Shown: piece after piece, positions 35,284-43,655 of the stretch
Layout: every line of letters starts with the position of its first letter
How positions within the stretch are numbered: position 1 is the first letter of the stretch
Program-made: the position numbers and the translations under genes
NCBI GenBank assembly: GCA_017620815.1
Contig: JAGAUI010000028.1
Span: forward strand, 1-54,944
Length of the DNA stretch: 54,944 nt
Source of the DNA: Flavobacteriales bacterium
Lineage (GTDB): Bacteria; Bacteroidota; Bacteroidia; Flavobacteriales; UBA1820
Reading direction: 5' to 3'
The notes under the pieces: model-generated
The model's input: the letters and a program-made list of their open reading frames with translations, nothing else
Database searches by the model: none
Told to the model about the DNA's origin: nothing

Positions 35284-35698
35284 ACATTATTGTTGGAGAT
35301 TAAAAATTAATACAAGGTACCTAATATATACTCGTATATTTAAGATGGATATTCATCCATCAGCAAGGATAAGTTCAGATGCAAGATTAGATGCTACTTA
35401 TCCAAAAGGTATTCACATAGGTGAGGAGAGCTATATAGCTGGTGGAGTTATTGTGTTTAGTCATGATTATTGTCGTGGACTTCATTGTGATACATACATA
35501 GGAAAGAGATGTTTCATAGGAGCCAATGCTATTATAATGTGTGGTGTGAAAATAGGAGATGAGGTGGTAGTAGGTAGTGGATCGGTTGTGACAAAAGACG
35601 TACCAAGCAATTGTATTGTAGCTGGTAACCCTGCCAAAATCATCAAAGAAGGAATAAAGACCAAGAAATTTGGTCAAATAGAGACAAATAATAAATAA
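35267..35698 (+). CDS. Left-handed beta-helix acetyltransferase
   Basis: A 143-residue hexapeptide-repeat acyltransferase of the WbbJ/maltose acetyltransferase type. The repeats run from 'IHPSARISSDARLD' to 'VGSGSVVTKDVPSNCIVAGN', with the active-site His in 'VIVFSHDYC' and the closing 'GNPAKIIKEG'. It probably O- or N-acetylates a sugar of the repeat unit. ATG 35267 overlaps the preceding gene by 17 bases; ATG 35345 would give a shorter protein without the basic N-terminal helix. Confidence 0.85.
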   Translation: MIRKIRHYCWRLKINTRYLIYTRIFKMDIHPSARISSDARLDATYPKGIHIGEESYIAGGVIVFSHDYCRGLHCDTYIGKRCFIGANAIIMCGVKIGDEVVVGSGSVVTKDVPSNCIVAGNPAKIIKEGIKTKKFGQIETNNK

Positions 35699-35699
35699 G

Positions 35700-36836
35700 A
35701 TGAAAAAGGTAATATTTGTTTACGGGAACTTACCTGCATATAGACGAGATTTTTTCACTAATTTATCAAAAGAATTGGATAGAAATGGCATAGAAATGAA
35801 AGTTTTCTATGGTCATAATTTAGTGAAAAAAACGCCTCAGGATGATAGTAAAAATTATAAAACAGAGAAATTTCCAACTAAAAAATTAAACTTAAAATTT
35901 CTTTATTTTTATACTTTGCCAGGCCTGTATGAGCATATAAAGCAAGAAAACCCAGATGGTATTATATTTCAATTCAATCAGACAAATCTGTCTCAATGGC
36001 AAGTGCTTAGATATTGTAAAAAAAATAATATTCCGTATGCAATATGGGGATGTAACTATACGCGAGCAGACTTGAACGGTATTTTGGCAAAGTTAAGAGA
36101 ACGAATATATCACAAGATATATAAAAATGCTACAATGTTAATACCATACGGAACATTATATAGAGATTATTTTTTGCGCTTAGGTATTGAAAAAGAGAAA
36201 ATAGTGGTAGCCCAAAATACTATAAATGTAGAAGCTATAGTAAAAAAATATGCTGAACTCCCTGAAAAAAACGTAGAAAATAAAACAGTTAAGATCTTAT
36301 ATGTAGGAGCTCTATCCAAACAAAAACGTGTGGAAACAGCAATAGATGCGGTAGCAAAAATGATTGAAGAGGGGTATGATGTTATATTTGATGTAGTTGG
36401 AGGAGGTTTTGATCTAGAGCCACTTAAGAATTATTTGTCTCAAAAATCAGAGTTAGTAAAATCCAAAATCAAGATTCATGGAGCCAAATATGAAGAAGAA
36501 TTGGAGAAATTTTTCGTAAATGCAGATTTATTTTTGATGCCTGGAATAGGAGGATTGGGCGTAAATGAGGCGATGGCATATGGTTTGCCTATAATATCTA
36601 CAAATGGTGATGAAACAGTATATGATTTGATAGATGGAAATGGATATTTGCTGCAAAACTTTGGAGATACAGATGAACAGGTGAAGTACCTTAAAATGTT
36701 TTTAGCACTCTCATCAAAAGAACGCCAAGAAATGGGAAGAAAGAGTAGAGATATAATTCTTTCTAAGGCATCATTGAAAAATATGGTTCAAAGTCATTTA
36801 AGAGCGATAAAATTAATGATCGGTAAAAAAATGTAG
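35700..36836 (+). CDS. Family 4 glycosyltransferase
   Basis: A 378-residue GT-B glycosyltransferase. 'KKVIFVYGNLPAYRRDFFTN' opens the acceptor domain, and the donor domain has 'KILYVGALSKQKRVETAIDA', 'ADLFLMPGIGGLGVNEAMAY' and 'GLPIISTNGDETVYD', which fit GT4. The context suggests a step in repeat-unit assembly; the sugar is unknown. Confidence 0.87.
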   Translation: MKKVIFVYGNLPAYRRDFFTNLSKELDRNGIEMKVFYGHNLVKKTPQDDSKNYKTEKFPTKKLNLKFLYFYTLPGLYEHIKQENPDGIIFQFNQTNLSQWQVLRYCKKNNIPYAIWGCNYTRADLNGILAKLRERIYHKIYKNATMLIPYGTLYRDYFLRLGIEKEKIVVAQNTINVEAIVKKYAELPEKNVENKTVKILYVGALSKQKRVETAIDAVAKMIEEGYDVIFDVVGGGFDLEPLKNYLSQKSELVKSKIKIHGAKYEEELEKFFVNADLFLMPGIGGLGVNEAMAYGLPIISTNGDETVYDLIDGNGYLLQNFGDTDEQVKYLKMFLALSSKERQEMGRKSRDIILSKASLKNMVQSHLRAIKLMIGKKM

Positions 36837-36841
36837 AGATT

Positions 36842-37834
36842 ATGAATATCATATTGACGTTGGACTATGAACTATTTTTAGGAAAAAATACGGGTAGTAT
36901 AGATAATTGTTTAATACGTCCATTAGATGCTTATATAGAAAGTATAGAAAAATATGGAGCAAAATTTACCATATTTGTAGATGCCACATACTTATATAGA
37001 TTGAAAGACTATTCTACAAAATATGAGAAAGCGGCGGAAGATTATAAAAAAATTTCTACTCATATAAAGAATCTACAACAGAGAGGTCACGAGATACAAT
37101 TACATATCCATCCCCATTGGTTTTACTCTGATTACAATGGACAAGAATGGAATATGGATCAAACGCATTACAAATTGTGCGATTTGCCCTTGGAAGAAGC
37201 AGAAAAAATTTTCTCGTCGTCAAAGGCTTTATTAGATAGCATAATAGGAAGTGCTACTACTGCATTTCGTGCAGGAGGTTTTTCTACTCAACCCACAGAA
37301 ATACTGAAGCAGTTATTTGAACAAAATGAGATAAAAGCAGATACATCTGTGTGTCCTGGGAATATTTATGATTCTCCACAACAGAAATATGATTATCTGA
37401 GAGTGCCAGTTGTTGATAAATATATGTTTTCTAATGATATATGTCTTGAAGATCCTCAGGGTAAATATATTGAAATACCTATCACGACATATAAAATATC
37501 TCCGCTGTTTTATTGGAAACTGGCATGTAATAGGCTCCTTAAATTAAATAGACATCGTATATGGGGAGATGGAGAGGCTGTAGTTACTACAGCAGAAAGT
37601 ATAAAGGTCCGCCTTACAAGATATACCCAAGCAATGGCATGTATAGATGGGTATAAGATAAGTTATCTAAAAGATATATATAAATTCCAAAAAAAGAGAA
37701 ATCGGGAAATATTATGTGTCTTGGGGCACCCTAAACTGGCTACTAATTATTCGGTAATTAAGTTGGAAGAATTTTGTAAATATGCCACTTCCGATGGAGC
37801 TAAATTTTTAACTATATCTCAATGTTATGAATAA
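36842..37834 (+). CDS. NodB-like polysaccharide deacetylase, paralog B
   Basis: A 330-residue cytoplasmic protein and the second copy of the gene at 31348. It keeps 'MNIILTLDYELFLGKNTGS', 'QRGHEIQLHIHPHWFYSDYN' and 'TAFRAGGFSTQ', and 'CVLGHPKLATNYSVIKLEEF' near the end parallels 'LIIGHPKNFTDYSFIALGKF' of paralog A. The GHP-K motif in both suggests an extra conserved function. It overlaps the following AAC(3)-like gene by eight bases, so the two may act on the same sugar: deacetylation, then re-acylation. Confidence 0.73.
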   Translation: MNIILTLDYELFLGKNTGSIDNCLIRPLDAYIESIEKYGAKFTIFVDATYLYRLKDYSTKYEKAAEDYKKISTHIKNLQQRGHEIQLHIHPHWFYSDYNGQEWNMDQTHYKLCDLPLEEAEKIFSSSKALLDSIIGSATTAFRAGGFSTQPTEILKQLFEQNEIKADTSVCPGNIYDSPQQKYDYLRVPVVDKYMFSNDICLEDPQGKYIEIPITTYKISPLFYWKLACNRLLKLNRHRIWGDGEAVVTTAESIKVRLTRYTQAMACIDGYKISYLKDIYKFQKKRNREILCVLGHPKLATNYSVIKLEEFCKYATSDGAKFLTISQCYE

Positions 37835-38786
37835 AAATCTGAAGATTGCCATTAGCTTTATTTTATATTATAGTCCTTCTTTTGTCAAAGAAAAAATCAA
37901 AGCCATAAAAGATAAGAAAGAATTGGAGGAGGGAATGGCTCGGGCTAAAAGAACAAAAGTATCAAAAGAGGAATTACTTGTAATAATAGACAATTTAGAT
38001 TTGGATACGGACATTATGCTACATACATCTATAATGAATGTAGGTAAAGTCACAGGAGGAGCTAAATTTATAGCTAATACTATAAAAGAACGAGTGGTAG
38101 ACATGGGTAATCATACATTATTGGTCTCAGCATTGCCATATCGTGGGGGATTTAAGGATTATTTAGAAAAAGATCCAGTATTTGATGTCAGAACTGCACC
38201 TATTGCTATGGGAGAAGTTAATAGTCGCATATCTACTTTCCCAGGTGCATATCGTAGTATCCATCCTACGCATTCTGTCGTTGCGATAGGCCCTCGATCC
38301 AAGGAATATATAGATGAACATTTCTTAGATGATACACCATTTGGGAAACATAGTCCCTATTATAAATTGTTGAAAAATAAAGCTAAAATTTTGCTCTTTG
38401 GAGCAACATTGAACAATCTAACTTATGTTCATGCCGTAGAGGATATGGTGGGAAGCATTTATATGCATAGATATTATTGTAAAAAAGATTATGAAGTAGA
38501 TTGTATCGATGCTAATGGTAAAATTATCAACGTAAAAACAAAATGTCATCATCCTTTGAAATGTATAGGTAGAGATGTGAGCGTTTTATATGACGATATG
38601 ATAAAGGAAGAAGTTATGAAAGTTTTCCCTTTTGGCGAAGCACAAGTGATGCAGATAGATGTATATAAATTTACAAAATTCTATCTCAACTATTTGAAGG
38701 GAGGACGTTCTATTTACGGTAAATTTACGGTTACGCAAGATATAAATAACCGAATAAATGAGTTGTTAGAAAGTATCAATCAGTAG
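37827..38786 (+). CDS. AAC(3)-family acyltransferase
   Basis: A 319-residue member of the aminoglycoside N3-acetyltransferase fold. 'DTDIMLHTSIMNVGKVTGGA' near residue 60 and 'YRSIHPTHSVVAIGPRSKEY' around residue 150 are the family's CoA and active-site motifs, and 'ILLFGATLNNLTYVHAVEDM' follows. In polysaccharide loci such proteins acylate amino sugars rather than antibiotics. The placement directly after a deacetylase-like gene supports N-acylation of a free sugar amine. There is no reason to read it as a resistance gene. Confidence 0.78.
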   Translation: MNKNLKIAISFILYYSPSFVKEKIKAIKDKKELEEGMARAKRTKVSKEELLVIIDNLDLDTDIMLHTSIMNVGKVTGGAKFIANTIKERVVDMGNHTLLVSALPYRGGFKDYLEKDPVFDVRTAPIAMGEVNSRISTFPGAYRSIHPTHSVVAIGPRSKEYIDEHFLDDTPFGKHSPYYKLLKNKAKILLFGATLNNLTYVHAVEDMVGSIYMHRYYCKKDYEVDCIDANGKIINVKTKCHHPLKCIGRDVSVLYDDMIKEEVMKVFPFGEAQVMQIDVYKFTKFYLNYLKGGRSIYGKFTVTQDINNRINELLESINQ

Positions 38787-38808
38787 TCCCTTTATTATAG
38801 AACTACTA

Positions 38809-38919
38809 ATGTTTGTCAAATTATTTACAAATAATTTTGAAAACACAGATGTAAGTAAAATTATAAAGGAAGAATTCACACGACAAATACGGTCAATCAA
38901 AAGAGTAATTTATTTGTAA
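38809..38919 (+). pseudogene. Remnant of an acyl carrier protein gene
   Basis: A 36-codon frame in the gap between the AAC(3)-like and WecG-like genes. Its residues 2-21 align without gaps with residues 6-25 of the intact ACP at 39714, with 11 of 20 identical (pattern F-K-F-N-FE-TD-S-I-E). The stop comes before the DSL serine site, so it cannot carry an acyl group. The similarity is also visible in the DNA. It looks like the N-terminal piece of a second, older or displaced ACP gene. Confidence 0.6.
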
Positions 38920-38976
38920 TAGAGCTATGTCTCAATAGGAGAATCTATAACATTAAATGAAACAAATTCTATATAA

Positions 38977-39684
38977 ATGAAGGTAGAAAAAGTTACAATT
39001 AACGGAGTAAATATATTCCCATTTGCATCGGAAGACCAGGTCATTGAATATGTAGATAAACACAAAGGAATTCTTGTGGCACTCAATGCTGGGAAAATAG
39101 GAAGATCATCTGATGTGATGCGAAAGATGATAAATGAAAATATAGGCTATGCAGATGGTATGGCAGCAGTGATGGCTCTAAAGAAAAAAGGAGCTAAGAA
39201 TGTTGTAAGAATACCAGGGTGTGAATTGTGGCTAAAAATCATTGAAAAGAAGTATAGGGATAGTACATTTTATCTAGTGGGAGGCAGTAATGCTGTGATA
39301 GAAGAAACTATATCTCGACTTAAAAATGATTATAAGGGAATCAATATAGTGGGATATAGAGAAGGTTTTATCAAGTCTGATGGAGAACGAGAAACACTGA
39401 TAAATGATGTAGTAGAAAAGAAACCAGATGTGGTTTTTGTAGCTATGGGTACCCCTAAACAAGAATTGTTGATGAAAGAAATGTCTAACAGACATTCTGC
39501 TATATATCAAGGATTGGGAGGGAGTTTTGACGTTTATACGGGAAGGGTAGAGAGAGCTCCATTATGGTTGAGAAAGTTAAACCTAGAAGGGCCTCATAGA
39601 GTATTCAAAGACCCTAAAAAAATTAAACGATTTGTGTTGGATTTAGCTGTAATAATTAAGATCAAATTAGGAATTATAAAATAA
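38977..39684 (+). CDS. WecG/TagA/CpsF family glycosyltransferase
   Basis: A 235-residue GT26 enzyme. 'ILVALNAGKIGRSSDVMRKM' and 'IGYADGMAAVMALKKKG' form the active-site region (Asp), then 'DVVFVAMGTPKQELLM' and 'YQGLGGSFDVYTGRVERAP'. WecG transfers ManNAcA and TagA transfers ManNAc to lipid-linked GlcNAc. As the locus makes UDP-ManNAcA (wecB, wecC) and starts with a WecA-like enzyme, this is probably the ManNAcA transferase for the second sugar. Confidence 0.87.
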   Translation: MKVEKVTINGVNIFPFASEDQVIEYVDKHKGILVALNAGKIGRSSDVMRKMINENIGYADGMAAVMALKKKGAKNVVRIPGCELWLKIIEKKYRDSTFYLVGGSNAVIEETISRLKNDYKGINIVGYREGFIKSDGERETLINDVVEKKPDVVFVAMGTPKQELLMKEMSNRHSAIYQGLGGSFDVYTGRVERAPLWLRKLNLEGPHRVFKDPKKIKRFVLDLAVIIKIKLGIIK

Positions 39685-39713
39685 TTAAATATTCATTAAA
39701 AAAAATCATTATC

Positions 39714-39944
39714 ATGGACACACAAGAATTTATCAAGAATTTTGCCAATCAATTTGAAGACACAGACGCTAGTGAAATAACAATGGAAACTTCGTTTAGA
39801 GATTTGGACGAATGGGATTCACTGGTTGCATTGGCTATCCTCAATATGATAGCAAAGAAATATGGCGTAAAGCTAACATTTGATGATATGAGGCAGACAA
39901 ATACAGTTCAAGAGTTGTTTAACGTTGTAGAATCAAAAAAATAA
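39714..39944 (+). CDS. Dedicated acyl carrier protein
   Basis: A 76-residue ACP. 'DEWDSLVALAILNMIAKKYG' contains Ser36, the expected phosphopantetheine attachment site, in a DSL motif. It differs from housekeeping AcpP (no 'GADSLD' motif), as in specialised ACPs. Its stop overlaps the start of the ketoreductase gene (TAATG), and a ketoacyl synthase follows, so the three should work as one acyl-making unit. Confidence 0.88.
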   Translation: MDTQEFIKNFANQFEDTDASEITMETSFRDLDEWDSLVALAILNMIAKKYGVKLTFDDMRQTNTVQELFNVVESKK

Positions 39945-40693
39945 TGGAAGTAAATCCATTTTCATTATCAGGAAAGACAATCTTGGTAACAGGAGCGTCT
40001 TCTGGTATAGGTAGAGCTATAGCGGTGGCTTGTGCCAATATGGGAGCTAAACTCATAATTACAGCTAGAAATAAAGAGCGTCTAGAAGAGACAATATCTC
40101 TTATGTCTGGCGAGGGGCACCGCTATATCTCGGCCGATCTTACTAAGGTAGATGATATATACTCATTGGTTACAGAATTGCCAAAATTGGATGGAGTTGT
40201 TAGTAATGCCGGAGTAGTAAAGAGTATAGTTGCTTTGTTTAGTGATTATAGTGAAACGCAAGAAATATTCAATACTAATGTTTTCTCTCATATCAATCTT
40301 ATACAGCAATTATTAGAAAACAAAAGACTCAATAAAGAAGCCTCAATAGTATTTACATCATCTATCTCTGGTGTGTATTGTGGTCTTTTAGGGGGTTCTT
40401 TGTATGGTGCTACTAAATCGGCTATAAATGGTTATGTAAGGGCTCTGGCATTGGAGTTGGCTCCGAGAAAAATAAGAGTCAATACTATCAATCCAGGAAT
40501 GATAGAAACAGATCTTGTTGCTTCGACATCTATAACAAAAGAAGAATTGGAAGAAGATAAAAAGAAGTATCCAATGAAAAGATACGGTCGCCCTGATGAA
40601 GTAGCCAATAGTGTAGTTTATCTTTTGTCAGATGTTACAAAATGGATGACAGGAACCAGTCTCCTATTAGATGGAGGTTATTCAGTACAATAA
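39944..40693 (+). CDS. FabG-like short-chain reductase
   Basis: A 249-residue classical SDR. The cofactor loop 'TGASSGIG' is at residues 16-23, the 'NAG' motif at 88-90, and the catalytic Ser140, Tyr154 and Lys158 lie in 'SSISGVYCGLLGGSLYGATK'. It ends with 'MTGTSLLLDGGYSVQ', as 3-oxoacyl-ACP reductases do. Lying between an ACP and a KAS III, it most likely reduces a 3-oxoacyl-ACP to the 3-hydroxy form. A sugar dehydrogenase role is less likely but not excluded. Confidence 0.85.
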   Translation: MEVNPFSLSGKTILVTGASSGIGRAIAVACANMGAKLIITARNKERLEETISLMSGEGHRYISADLTKVDDIYSLVTELPKLDGVVSNAGVVKSIVALFSDYSETQEIFNTNVFSHINLIQQLLENKRLNKEASIVFTSSISGVYCGLLGGSLYGATKSAINGYVRALALELAPRKIRVNTINPGMIETDLVASTSITKEELEEDKKKYPMKRYGRPDEVANSVVYLLSDVTKWMTGTSLLLDGGYSVQ

Positions 40694-40708
40694 AAAATAA
40701 ATTAAATT

Positions 40709-41707
40709 ATGAAGGCATATATAAAGGCGTTATCATATTATCTGCCAGAGCAGATACTTACCAACGAAGAACTGGTAAAAGAATTTCCAGAATGGAGTGT
40801 TGAAAAAATTGCAGGCAAGATAGGTGTAACACAGCGTCATATAGCAGCTCCAGACGAAACCGCAGGAGACATGGCGGTAAAGGCGGCTAATAAGATGATA
40901 GAGGAATATGGTATAGACAGAACAGAGATAGATTTTATAGTTCTATGTACTCAGAGTCCAGATTATTTTCTTCCAAGTACAGCCTGTGTCATTCAACATG
41001 CGTTGAATATCCCTACTACATGTGGGGCATTTGACATAAATCTAGGTTGTTCTGGGTATGAATATGGTCTTGCAATAGCAAAAGGATTTGTAGTATCTGG
41101 AATTGCAAAGAACGTTCTTTTACTCACAGCAGAGACATATACCAAGCATCTCCATCCCAAAGACAAGGGAAACAGGACAATATTTGGAGATGCGGCAACA
41201 GCTACATTGGTGTCCGATAATGGCTTTGCAGAGATAGGAGAATTGTCTTTGGGTACAGACGGCTCTGGAGCAGACCATCTTATCCATAAAAGCGGTGCAT
41301 TCAGACAGTATTCGCCTATGAATGATTTGACATTTGACGAAAATGACAATCCTCATTCTAGTGATTATCTGTATATGAATGGCAAGGCTATATTTGATTT
41401 TACATCAGAAGCAGTACCAGTGATGGTAGATGATACATTGTCAAAAAATAATTTGACATTGGACGATGTTGACTTGGTCGTATTTCACCAAGCAAATAAA
41501 TATATGATAAATTATTTGCGAAAGCTATTGGATATAGATAAAGAAAAGTTCTATATATTTTTGGAAAATGTAGGTAATACAGTATCATCTACTATCCCTA
41601 TCGCATTGTGTGAAGCAAAAAAAGAAGGTCGTCTGTGTGGAAAAGTTTTGGTGGCAGGATTTGGTGTAGGTCTTTCATATGGTGCAACAATTCTGTATTG
41701 TGAGTAA
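40709..41707 (+). CDS. 3-oxoacyl-ACP synthase III-like enzyme
   Basis: A 332-residue thiolase-fold enzyme of the KAS III (FabH-like) group. The triad is visible: Cys114 in 'DINLGCSGYEYGL', His260 in 'VVFHQANKYMINYL' and Asn290 in 'ENVGNTVSSTIPIAL'. FabH condenses an acyl-CoA primer with malonyl-ACP. Here it would make a short 3-oxoacyl chain on the neighbouring ACP. The presence of this gene in a polysaccharide locus points to a non-standard acyl group on a sugar. Confidence 0.88.
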   Translation: MKAYIKALSYYLPEQILTNEELVKEFPEWSVEKIAGKIGVTQRHIAAPDETAGDMAVKAANKMIEEYGIDRTEIDFIVLCTQSPDYFLPSTACVIQHALNIPTTCGAFDINLGCSGYEYGLAIAKGFVVSGIAKNVLLLTAETYTKHLHPKDKGNRTIFGDAATATLVSDNGFAEIGELSLGTDGSGADHLIHKSGAFRQYSPMNDLTFDENDNPHSSDYLYMNGKAIFDFTSEAVPVMVDDTLSKNNLTLDDVDLVVFHQANKYMINYLRKLLDIDKEKFYIFLENVGNTVSSTIPIALCEAKKEGRLCGKVLVAGFGVGLSYGATILYCE

Positions 41708-41754
41708 ATAATAGAATATAGTCTTCTATAAAATAAGATGAGGGTAAAATATAT

Positions 41755-42714
41755 ATGGCAACATTTATAGTAAAAAAAACAACAGAATTATCTATTGATG
41801 AAAAGAAACAGATAATAAATTTGTTTAACATTGTATTTGATAAAAATAGGAGTGTTGAAGAATTTGACAATCAATATCTGAATAATCCAATGGGATATTC
41901 ATATCATTCTATGATGATTGTAGATGATATTATTGTGGGACATAATTCGGGAGTACCATGTTATTATTATGTCAATGGAAAGAAGGTGGTATTTGCTTGC
42001 AATATTGATACTATGATACATCCTAATCATAGGGGGATTGAAAATTATTATGATTTGATGAGTGCTACATATGTAGAATATAAAAATGATAGAGTAGATG
42101 TAGTATATGGATTCCCTAATGATAATGCATTCCCGCTACTTACAAAGTTGAAGTTTATGAAAAATGTAGGCAGAATGTATACATATTGCCTGCCATATAG
42201 GATAGGAGGTTATAAAAAATCGTTGAAATATCTCAATTGGCTGTCTCGTCTATTCTGTGTGATGTGTGTCAATGTGAGTATGATTTTTGCGTCAAAAAAA
42301 CAGACTTCTTTTAAGATAGAGAAGGATACTGATACGTACAATAAGAGTCGTTACCAAAGAATGGATGGAGAATATTCTAGAGTGGTGTGTAAAGGCGTAG
42401 AGTTTGTATATAAGATAATGAATCATGAAGGTGTAAGAACTGCATTTATTATAGATGTTATGGGTAAATCTTCATATAATTTTTGTACAGCGGTAAAATA
42501 TATACTTAAAAATGAGAGTGCCAATTTTGATATGATTATTTATCCTGGGATTTTACCATTCTCGATAACAGGAATGATAAGAATACCAAGAAAATATGAA
42601 CCTAAGCGTTTTAATTTCACGTGTAAGAGAATGTCTTCAGATAAGGAGTTAGATAAATATATTTACTCTATTGATAATTGGGATATAAATCTATCTAATT
42701 ATGATTTAATATAA
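41755..42714 (+). CDS. GNAT-family acyltransferase
   Basis: A 319-residue protein with a GNAT-like N-terminal half: 'VGHNSGVPCYYYVNGKKVVF' and 'CNIDTMIHPNHRGIENYYDL' resemble the central strands and the CoA-binding loop, and 'VDVVYGFPNDNAFPLLTKLK' the following helix. The longer C-terminal half resembles the second domain seen in larger GNAT (Eis/FemAB-like) proteins. The gene follows the KAS III gene and its stop overlaps the next start (TAATG). It is a candidate for moving the acyl chain from ACP to an amino sugar. Confidence 0.68.
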   Translation: MATFIVKKTTELSIDEKKQIINLFNIVFDKNRSVEEFDNQYLNNPMGYSYHSMMIVDDIIVGHNSGVPCYYYVNGKKVVFACNIDTMIHPNHRGIENYYDLMSATYVEYKNDRVDVVYGFPNDNAFPLLTKLKFMKNVGRMYTYCLPYRIGGYKKSLKYLNWLSRLFCVMCVNVSMIFASKKQTSFKIEKDTDTYNKSRYQRMDGEYSRVVCKGVEFVYKIMNHEGVRTAFIIDVMGKSSYNFCTAVKYILKNESANFDMIIYPGILPFSITGMIRIPRKYEPKRFNFTCKRMSSDKELDKYIYSIDNWDINLSNYDLI

Positions 42715-43562
42715 TGAATGTATTGACATTTGACGTAGAGGAATGGTTCCATCTACTAGATTTTGATTCTACCCGCGGTGAGGAATCTTGGGAGGGGTAT
42801 GAGGTTCGTATCCATCAAAATATGGATAGAATATTCCGCCTTTTGGAAGAAACAGATAGCAATGCTACGTTTTTTGTTATAGGATGGATAGCAAAAAAAT
42901 ATCCCGAGGTAGTACGTCGTATAGCTGAAAAATATGAAGTAGCCAGCCATACTATGACTCATCAGCTGGTGTGGCAACAGACACTGGAAGAATTCAGACA
43001 AGATGTAGATAGCTCTATTAAACTTCTGCAAGATATAACGGGTAAACCTGTGAAATATTTCCGTGCGCCAGGTTTCTCAATAAGACAGAGTGAGGCTTGG
43101 GCGTTTAATATATTGGCAGATTTAGGAATAGAGATAGATTGTTCTGTGTTCCCTGCTACACACGCACACGGGGGGATGTCTTCATATCCTACACATATGC
43201 CTAGTATAATAGAGCACGATGGTGTAAGGATAAAAGAAATGCCTATTACTACCAAAAAGATTATGGGTAAACCTGTGATATTCTCGGGAGGAGGATATTT
43301 TAGACTATTTCCATATAGTATGATAAAGAAATGGACAAAAGAAAAAAGTGATTTTTGTCTATCATATATACATCCTCGTGATTTGGACGGCGGGCAGCCT
43401 GTATTGGAAGGGTTGCCATTATCAAGAAGATTTAAGTCCTATGTAGGAGTAAAGGGTGCCGAAGAAAAGTTACGTAAGTATTTGACGGACTTTTCTTTTG
43501 TAGATATAGCAGAAGCAGATAAACATATTGATTGGCATAAAGCACAGATAGTTAAATTATAA
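42714..43562 (+). CDS. XrtA-associated-type polysaccharide deacetylase
   Basis: A 282-residue NodB-domain protein of the DUF3473 group. 'LTFDVEEWFHLLDFD' is motif 1 with the metal Asp, 'YEVASHTMTHQLVWQQT' is motif 2 with two His, and 'YFRAPGFSIRQSEAWAF' is motif 3. The C-terminal 'SYIHPRDLDGGQPVLEG' and 'SRRFKSYVGV' define the subgroup found in exopolysaccharide loci. No signal peptide. It is clearly different from the paralogs at 31348 and 36842, so it should have a separate substrate. Confidence 0.87.
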   Translation: MNVLTFDVEEWFHLLDFDSTRGEESWEGYEVRIHQNMDRIFRLLEETDSNATFFVIGWIAKKYPEVVRRIAEKYEVASHTMTHQLVWQQTLEEFRQDVDSSIKLLQDITGKPVKYFRAPGFSIRQSEAWAFNILADLGIEIDCSVFPATHAHGGMSSYPTHMPSIIEHDGVRIKEMPITTKKIMGKPVIFSGGGYFRLFPYSMIKKWTKEKSDFCLSYIHPRDLDGGQPVLEGLPLSRRFKSYVGVKGAEEKLRKYLTDFSFVDIAEADKHIDWHKAQIVKL

Positions 43563-43655
43563 TATACCGTAAATGATACTAGTGAGGTAGTGAAATTAGC
43601 ATATATTTGATCTTAATATATTTGTATATTATGATGTTACATGCTATATTTTTAT

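Noticed and set aside
37827-38786. Aminoglycoside resistance gene
   Set aside because: The AAC(3) fold is common in polysaccharide loci, and this copy overlaps a deacetylase-like gene between glycosyltransferases, so a sugar substrate is far more likely.
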